Positions 23,739 to 27,980 of a DNA stretch of 27,980 nt are shown one piece after another. The notes beneath the pieces were generated by a model. That model was not told the DNA's origin. It did not search any database and saw nothing but the letters and a program-made list of their open reading frames with translations. The stretch comes from a bacterium (GTDB taxonomy: Bacteria; UBA9089; CG2-30-40-21; SBAY01). Where the stretch lies: assembly GCA_040757115.1 (NCBI GenBank), contig JBFLYA010000026.1, positions 1 to 27,980 on the forward strand. Direction: 5' to 3'. Each line of letters begins with the position of its first letter. The stretch's first letter is position 1. A program made the translations under genes and the position numbers.

Positions 23739-26300
23739 ATGAGATTTGATAGATTAACATTGAAGGCTCAAGAGGCTGTTGCTCAGGCACAGGAAATTGC
23801 CCAGGAAGAAGGACATCAGGAAATAACACCAGAACATCTTTTACTTGCCCTGTTAAAACAGAAAGAAGGGATTGTTATTCCACTGCTTGGAAAATTGGGA
23901 ATAGACCCACATCAGTTGGCAGTTCAAGTTGAGGGAGAACTAAAGAAACTTCCCAGAGTTTCAGGTCCCGGGGCTGGCCAGATATATCTTTCTCCGCGGC
24001 TAAATCAGGTATTTAATGAAGCGACAAAGATAGCTAAAACACTTAAGGATGAATATATCAGCACCGAACATATCCTGATGGCAATTGTTCACGAAAATAA
24101 ACAATCTGGAATAAATAAAGATGATTTACTCAAAGCATTAGTAAGTCTTCGTGGGAGTCATCGTGTAGTTGACCAGACACCGGAAGATAAATATCAAGCC
24201 TTAAGTCGATACACTCGGGATTTGACTGATTTTGCCAGACGGGATAAACTTGACCCGGTCATTGGTCGGGATGAGGAAATAAGACGGGTGATGCAGGTTT
24301 TATCAAGGAGAACCAAAAACAACCCGGTGCTTATTGGTGAGGCTGGGGTAGGTAAAACGGCAATTGTTGAAGGATTAGCATTGCGAATTGCCTCTAATGA
24401 TATTCCGGAATCCTTGCGTGGGAAAAGGGTTTTGGCATTAGACATTGGTTCACTTATCGCGGGCACAAAATTCAGAGGTGAGTTTGAAGACCGTCTCAAG
24501 GCAGTTTTGAAGGAAATAGAAGATAGTGAAGGGGCAGTCATTCTTTTTATGGATGAACTGCATACCTTAGTTGGAGCTGGTGCGGCTGAAGGGGCAATTG
24601 ATGCCTCAAATATGCTTAAACCTGCCCTGGCAAGAGGAGAACTCCGCTGTATTGGTGCAACTACACTTGATGAATACCGCAAATATATTGAAAAAGATGC
24701 CGCTCTGGAGCGACGATTTCAACCGGTTTATGTCGATGAACCAACGGTTGAAGAAACTATTGGTATCCTGCGTGGGCTTAAGGAAAAATATGAGATTCAT
24801 CACGGCGTCAGGATAACCGATGCGGCTTTAGTTTCTGCCGCTAACCTCTCGGCACGCTATATCTCTGACCGTCAACTTCCTGATAAGGCAGTTGACCTGA
24901 TGGACGAAGCCGCTTCACGATTGAGAATCGAAATTGACTCACTCCCTGAAGAATTGGATGAAATTAGACGCAAGATTATGCAACTCGAAATCGAATCCGA
25001 GGCATTGAAAAAAGAAGATGATAAGAAATCCAGAGAACGACTGGAAGAAATTATCCAGGATTTAGCCAATCTTAAAGAAGATGAAAAAAAACTCACCACA
25101 CAATGGCAACTTGAAAAGGAGTCTATCTCCAGAATTCATCAGGTTAAATCTGAGTTAGAGGAAAAAAGATTTGAAGAACAACGGGCACAACAGATGGGAG
25201 ATTTAGAAAAAGCCGCAAAACTCAAATACGCCACCATTCCGGAATTACAAAAGAAATTAGAAGAAGAAAATAAAAAATTAGAACAAGCAAAAAGAATGTT
25301 AAAAGAAGAGGTGGATGAGGAAGATATTGCTGAAGTAGTCTCCAGATGGACAGGCATTCCCGTAGCAAAAATGCTGGAAACAGAAAAGGAAAAATTACTT
25401 CAAATGGAGGATAAACTTAAAAATCGGGTGATTGGTCAAGAAGAGGCAATTATGGCTGTAGCCAATGCTGTCCGTCGGGCAAGGGCTAATCTGGATGAAG
25501 AAAATCGGCCACTGGGTTCATTTATTTTTCTGGGTCCAACAGGCGTGGGCAAAACTGAACTGGCAAAAAGTCTTGCCTGGTTTTTATTTGACGCAGAAGA
25601 AGCAATGGTCAGAATCGATATGTCTGAATATATGGAAAAGCACTCAGTCGCAAGGTTGATAGGTGCACCACCAGGCTATGTTGGCTTTGAAGAAGGCGGA
25701 CAACTGACCGAAACTGCCCGCCGCAGACCTTACTGCGTTATCCTCTTTGATGAGATAGAAAAGGCACATCACGATGTCTTTAACATCCTTTTGCAGGTTT
25801 TGGATGATGGTCGGCTAACCGATGGTCAGGGAAGAACCGTCAATTTTAAGAATGCCATTATTATTATGACCTCCAATCTTGGCTCAAATTTAATTCAAGA
25901 AATAGAAGATGAATTTGAACTTAAACGCCAGATGAATGAAGTCTTACGAGCGAGTTTTAGACCTGAATTTCTGAATCGAATAGACGAAATTATCATCTTC
26001 CATCGGCTAAATAATGACCAGATAAAACAAATTGTTAACCTTCAGTTGAAAAGACTTGTGGATAAATTGGCAAAACAGGGGATTGGACTTAAGGTAACTG
26101 AATCAGCAAAAGAGTTATTGGCAAAAGAAGGATTCGACCCAACCTTTGGGGCAAGACCACTTAAACGCACGATTCAGCGACTTATTCAAAACCCATTAGC
26201 CCTAAAATTAATTCAAGGCGAATTCAAAGAAACAGATGTTGTGGTGGTTGATTATGACAACAAACTCCCAACTCAACTTAGCTTTTCCAGACAAAAATGA
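23739..26300 (+). CDS. clpB: ClpB disaggregase (Hsp100 AAA+ chaperone)
   Basis: 853 residues, full length for ClpB. The Clp N-domain covers about 1-145. The first AAA+ module has Walker [10 protein letters not shown] 200-208 and Walker B ILFMDELH (D272). A coiled-coil M-domain at about 400-530, rich in Glu and Lys, marks ClpB rather than ClpA or ClpC. The second AAA+ module has Walker [10 protein letters not shown] 599-607, Walker [10 protein letters not shown] (D671), and [11 protein letters not shown]. ClpB works with DnaK to extract proteins from aggregates in the cytoplasm. ATG is preceded by AAGGTGA. The next gene starts 20 nt after the stop and is probably co-transcribed. No heat-shock operator was recognised upstream. 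Confidence 0.95.
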   Translation: MRFDRLTLKAQEAVAQAQEIAQEEGHQEITPEHLLLALLKQKEGIVIPLLGKLGIDPHQLAVQVEGELKKLPRVSGPGAGQIYLSPRLNQVFNEATKIAKTLKDEYISTEHILMAIVHENKQSGINKDDLLKALVSLRGSHRVVDQTPEDKYQALSRYTRDLTDFARRDKLDPVIGRDEEIRRVMQVLSRRTKNNPVLIGEAGVGKTAIVEGLALRIASNDIPESLRGKRVLALDIGSLIAGTKFRGEFEDRLKAVLKEIEDSEGAVILFMDELHTLVGAGAAEGAIDASNMLKPALARGELRCIGATTLDEYRKYIEKDAALERRFQPVYVDEPTVEETIGILRGLKEKYEIHHGVRITDAALVSAANLSARYISDRQLPDKAVDLMDEAASRLRIEIDSLPEELDEIRRKIMQLEIESEALKKEDDKKSRERLEEIIQDLANLKEDEKKLTTQWQLEKESISRIHQVKSELEEKRFEEQRAQQMGDLEKAAKLKYATIPELQKKLEEENKKLEQAKRMLKEEVDEEDIAEVVSRWTGIPVAKMLETEKEKLLQMEDKLKNRVIGQEEAIMAVANAVRRARANLDEENRPLGSFIFLGPTGVGKTELAKSLAWFLFDAEEAMVRIDMSEYMEKHSVARLIGAPPGYVGFEEGGQLTETARRRPYCVILFDEIEKAHHDVFNILLQVLDDGRLTDGQGRTVNFKNAIIIMTSNLGSNLIQEIEDEFELKRQMNEVLRASFRPEFLNRIDEIIIFHRLNNDQIKQIVNLQLKRLVDKLAKQGIGLKVTESAKELLAKEGFDPTFGARPLKRTIQRLIQNPLALKLIQGEFKETDVVVVDYDNKLPTQLSFSRQK

Positions 26301-26320
26301 TATTCTGATTAAAGGAAAAT

Positions 26321-27577
26321 ATGTTCACATTAAAGCAAATATTGCAACTTAGAAAATCCTTCAATGAGGTGAAGGAAAGAAAAAAGAAAAAAAGGTTTAA
26401 GATAAACAAAGGACTATTGCGAAGGTTTCGTGAAGAAAGTGTGGGCAACCAAAAATTACTCCAAAAAACAGTTGACCAGTTAAAATCCAATGGTATCAAA
26501 GTTATTTTAGCCGAAAAAAAAGATGATGCCTTAAATTTCTTAAAAGAAGAACTCAAAGATTATAATGTTATTGTCAAATCTAAATCAAATGTCTCCAAAG
26601 AACTTAAAATTACAGACTTTTTAAATGAGCTGGGAAAAACTGTTGTGGAAACCGACATTGGCGATAGACTTCTTCAGATTACAAATGAAAAGCCTTCTCA
26701 CCCAACCGGTCCCGCAAGTCATCTCTCCATAAATGATATTCAACTGGCTCTGGAAAATTACTTCGGACATAAAATAAGTAATGTTCCAGAAGAGATTGTG
26801 GCTGAGATAAAAAAGGATATAATTTCGTATATCAATAAGGCAGAAGTGGCAATTGTTGGAGCAAATGCGATTACCGCAGATGAAGGAGCAATTGTCATTA
26901 TCCATAATGAAGGGAATGTCTCGGAAATAATTCAAAAAACGAATAAATTGATTGTGGTTACTGGCGTGGAGAAGATATATAATAATTTGGAAAATGCCAT
27001 AACTATGGTTAAGGCTTTGACTTACAACGCCACTGGAGCAAAAACAACCTCATTTATCAACATTATCACGGCTCCAAGTAAAACTGCGGATATAGAGAAA
27101 AAGCTTATCAAGGGTGTTTATAGCCCACAAGAAATAGTCGTAATCCTCCTTAATAATAAAAGAGAACAGATTAGTCAAAGTAAGTTTAAAGAATTATTAT
27201 ATTGTATTGGTTGTGGTTTCTGCTTGGTTGCCTGTCCGATGTATTTAACTGTTGGAGATAGATACGGTGTGGATGAAAATATCGGCGGGAGAGGTATTTT
27301 ATTATCTTATTTAAGGGATGAAAACAAACAGGCGGCAAAAACAGCTAATCTTTGTCTGAGTTGTTTTAATTGTAAAAAAAACTGCCCGATAAATATTAAT
27401 ATTCCGAGGATGATGTGGCAGATACGGAAGATGGAGGGGCAAAATAATTTAGTTGCTTTTATATATGCTCATCTTGTCTATATAGTTAATTCATTTAAAC
27501 TAAATGTAACAAAATTGGGGAATTTTGATAGACAAAAAGCGTTAGTGGCGGAGAGGGTGGGATTCGAACCCACGTGA
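26321..27577 (+). CDS. LutB-like LUD-domain protein with two [4Fe-4S] motifs
   Basis: 418 residues as read. A LUD/LutB domain covers about 40-285, with SHPTGPASHLSINDI and the block ITADEGAIVIIHNEGN characteristic of the family. Two ferredoxin motifs follow: C295-x2-C298-x2-C301-x3-C305-P and C345-x2-C348-x2-C351-x3-C355-P. Family members take part in lactate oxidation with LutA and LutC, but neither partner is nearby, so the substrate is open. AAAGGA lies 4 nt before the ATG, 20 nt after clpB. The final residues (VAERVGFEPT) are antisense translation of the 3' end of a tRNA-Ser gene, and the C-terminal extension usual in LutB is absent. The native end is probably lost or replaced. Confidence 0.82.
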   Translation: MFTLKQILQLRKSFNEVKERKKKKRFKINKGLLRRFREESVGNQKLLQKTVDQLKSNGIKVILAEKKDDALNFLKEELKDYNVIVKSKSNVSKELKITDFLNELGKTVVETDIGDRLLQITNEKPSHPTGPASHLSINDIQLALENYFGHKISNVPEEIVAEIKKDIISYINKAEVAIVGANAITADEGAIVIIHNEGNVSEIIQKTNKLIVVTGVEKIYNNLENAITMVKALTYNATGAKTTSFINIITAPSKTADIEKKLIKGVYSPQEIVVILLNNKREQISQSKFKELLYCIGCGFCLVACPMYLTVGDRYGVDENIGGRGILLSYLRDENKQAAKTANLCLSCFNCKKNCPININIPRMMWQIRKMEGQNNLVAFIYAHLVYIVNSFKLNVTKLGNFDRQKALVAERVGFEPT

Positions 27578-27640
27578 GACTTTTTAGAGCCCCAAACCGC
27601 TTTCGAGGCGGTCCCGTTATGACCACTTCGGTACCTCTCC
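27546..27640 (-). tRNA. tRNA-Ser (anticodon CGA)
   Basis: On the - strand the acceptor arm GGAGAGG pairs with CCTCTCC, followed by discriminator G and an encoded CCA. The anticodon arm is ACCGC-CTCGAAA-GCGGT with CGA at positions 34-36, reading UCG. A long variable arm is present, as required for class II tRNA-Ser, and the T arm contains GGGTTCGAATCCC. It overlaps the end of the LUD gene on the opposite strand by about 32 nt. Confidence 0.95.
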
Positions 27641-27980
27641 TCTCTCCTCCGTTTTATCCGTGCTAATCCGTGTTAATCAGTAGTGGTGTCTGAAAATAAC
27701 TCTAATAGTGAAATCTATGCAGATTTGGTGTCCAAAAGGGATTTCCTCCAAAGAGCAAAATGCAAAACTCGTTTATAGTTTATAGTTGATAGTTTATGGT
27801 TTATAGTTTATGGTTTATAGTCCTTCAACTATCAACTATCTACTATCAACTATATTCCTCCAACTCTTTGAGAAACCCTGCTACTTCCTCTTTGAAATTT
27901 GATTTGTAATTTTGCATTTTGATATTTATATTTGATATTTAATATTTAATATTTGATATTTATTTGTTGTCTCCCTCAAA
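27641..27980. other. intergenic region with AT-rich palindrome
   Basis: No gene seen. After text resembling other repeat arms (TCCGTGCTAATCCGTGTTAA), an inverted repeat has outer ends CAAAATGCAAAA (27756-27767) and TTTTGCATTTTG (27910-27921) and inner arms TATAGTTGATAG (27781-27792) and CTATCAACTATA (27843-27854), all perfect. Between them are TTTATAGTTTATAG-type short-period repeats, and TATTTGATATTTAA-type repeats run to the window edge. Confidence 0.65.

Noticed and set aside
24194-24682. 162-codon - strand open frame opposite clpB
   Set aside because: The shadow of a strongly coding + strand gene; serine-rich with no family signal.
27544-27577. RVGFEPT tail as genuine protein sequence
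   Set aside because: It is the antisense of the conserved T arm and acceptor stem of a tRNA, a well-known artefact of reading into tRNA genes.

Overview
The window comes from an AT-rich bacterial chromosome of an uncultured-type lineage. Every protein gene that looks intact lies on the + strand, and the intergenic spaces are packed with imperfect palindromes. The C-terminal FlgD-like/secretion-type domain of the giant secreted protein, the Reg_prop propeller and the palindromic filler text resemble genomes of poorly cultured candidate phyla. I cannot name the phylum from sequence alone.

Left part (1-11870): a signalling/conflict-type island. Three closely packed genes (399-8453) encode a cytoplasmic beta-propeller fused to a P-loop ATPase, an HD-domain protein fused to a related P-loop ATPase (reading frame broken near its end), and a class III nucleotide cyclase fused to a STAND NTPase with C-terminal TPRs. 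After about 1 kb of REP-like hairpins and the remains of a RAYT transposase comes a second copy of the STAND-TPR chassis. Its cyclase is replaced by a short hydrophobic N-terminal segment. Sensor repeats, ATPase switches, a possible cyclic-nucleotide synthase and a possible phosphohydrolase sit together, but the sequence does not show an obvious killing effector.

Middle part (11866-16973): a repeat-rich zone. A family of palindromic elements shares termini reading GTAACCGTTCA / TGAACGGTTAC. One copy carries a GxxExxY gene (nonsense-mutated). Another is an internally replaced derivative of the same element with 8-bp flanking direct repeats, inserted inside a third element. Among them lie three tandem copies of a small coiled-coil membrane protein, each with its own near-consensus promoter and a different number of 21-nt heptad repeats. 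An orphan oligopeptide-type ABC ATPase with a cupin gene follows.

Right part (16974-27980): a 1706-residue secreted protein with about eleven Ig-like repeats, a membrane-anchored polysaccharide deacetylase, a palindrome-rich 0.8-kb gap, full-length clpB, a LutB-like LUD/ferredoxin protein, and a tRNA-Ser(CGA) on the - strand. The 3' end of the LUD gene reads into the tRNA. The window ends in another palindromic intergenic element.

The signals I would follow first are: (1) the three-gene propeller-ATPase / HD-ATPase / cyclase-STAND operon and its duplicated STAND partner; (2) a repeated structured element whose central stem varies in a compensatory way (166-217, 9352-9402, 23381-23432, 23528-23579); (3) the nested palindromic elements with GxxExxY cargo.
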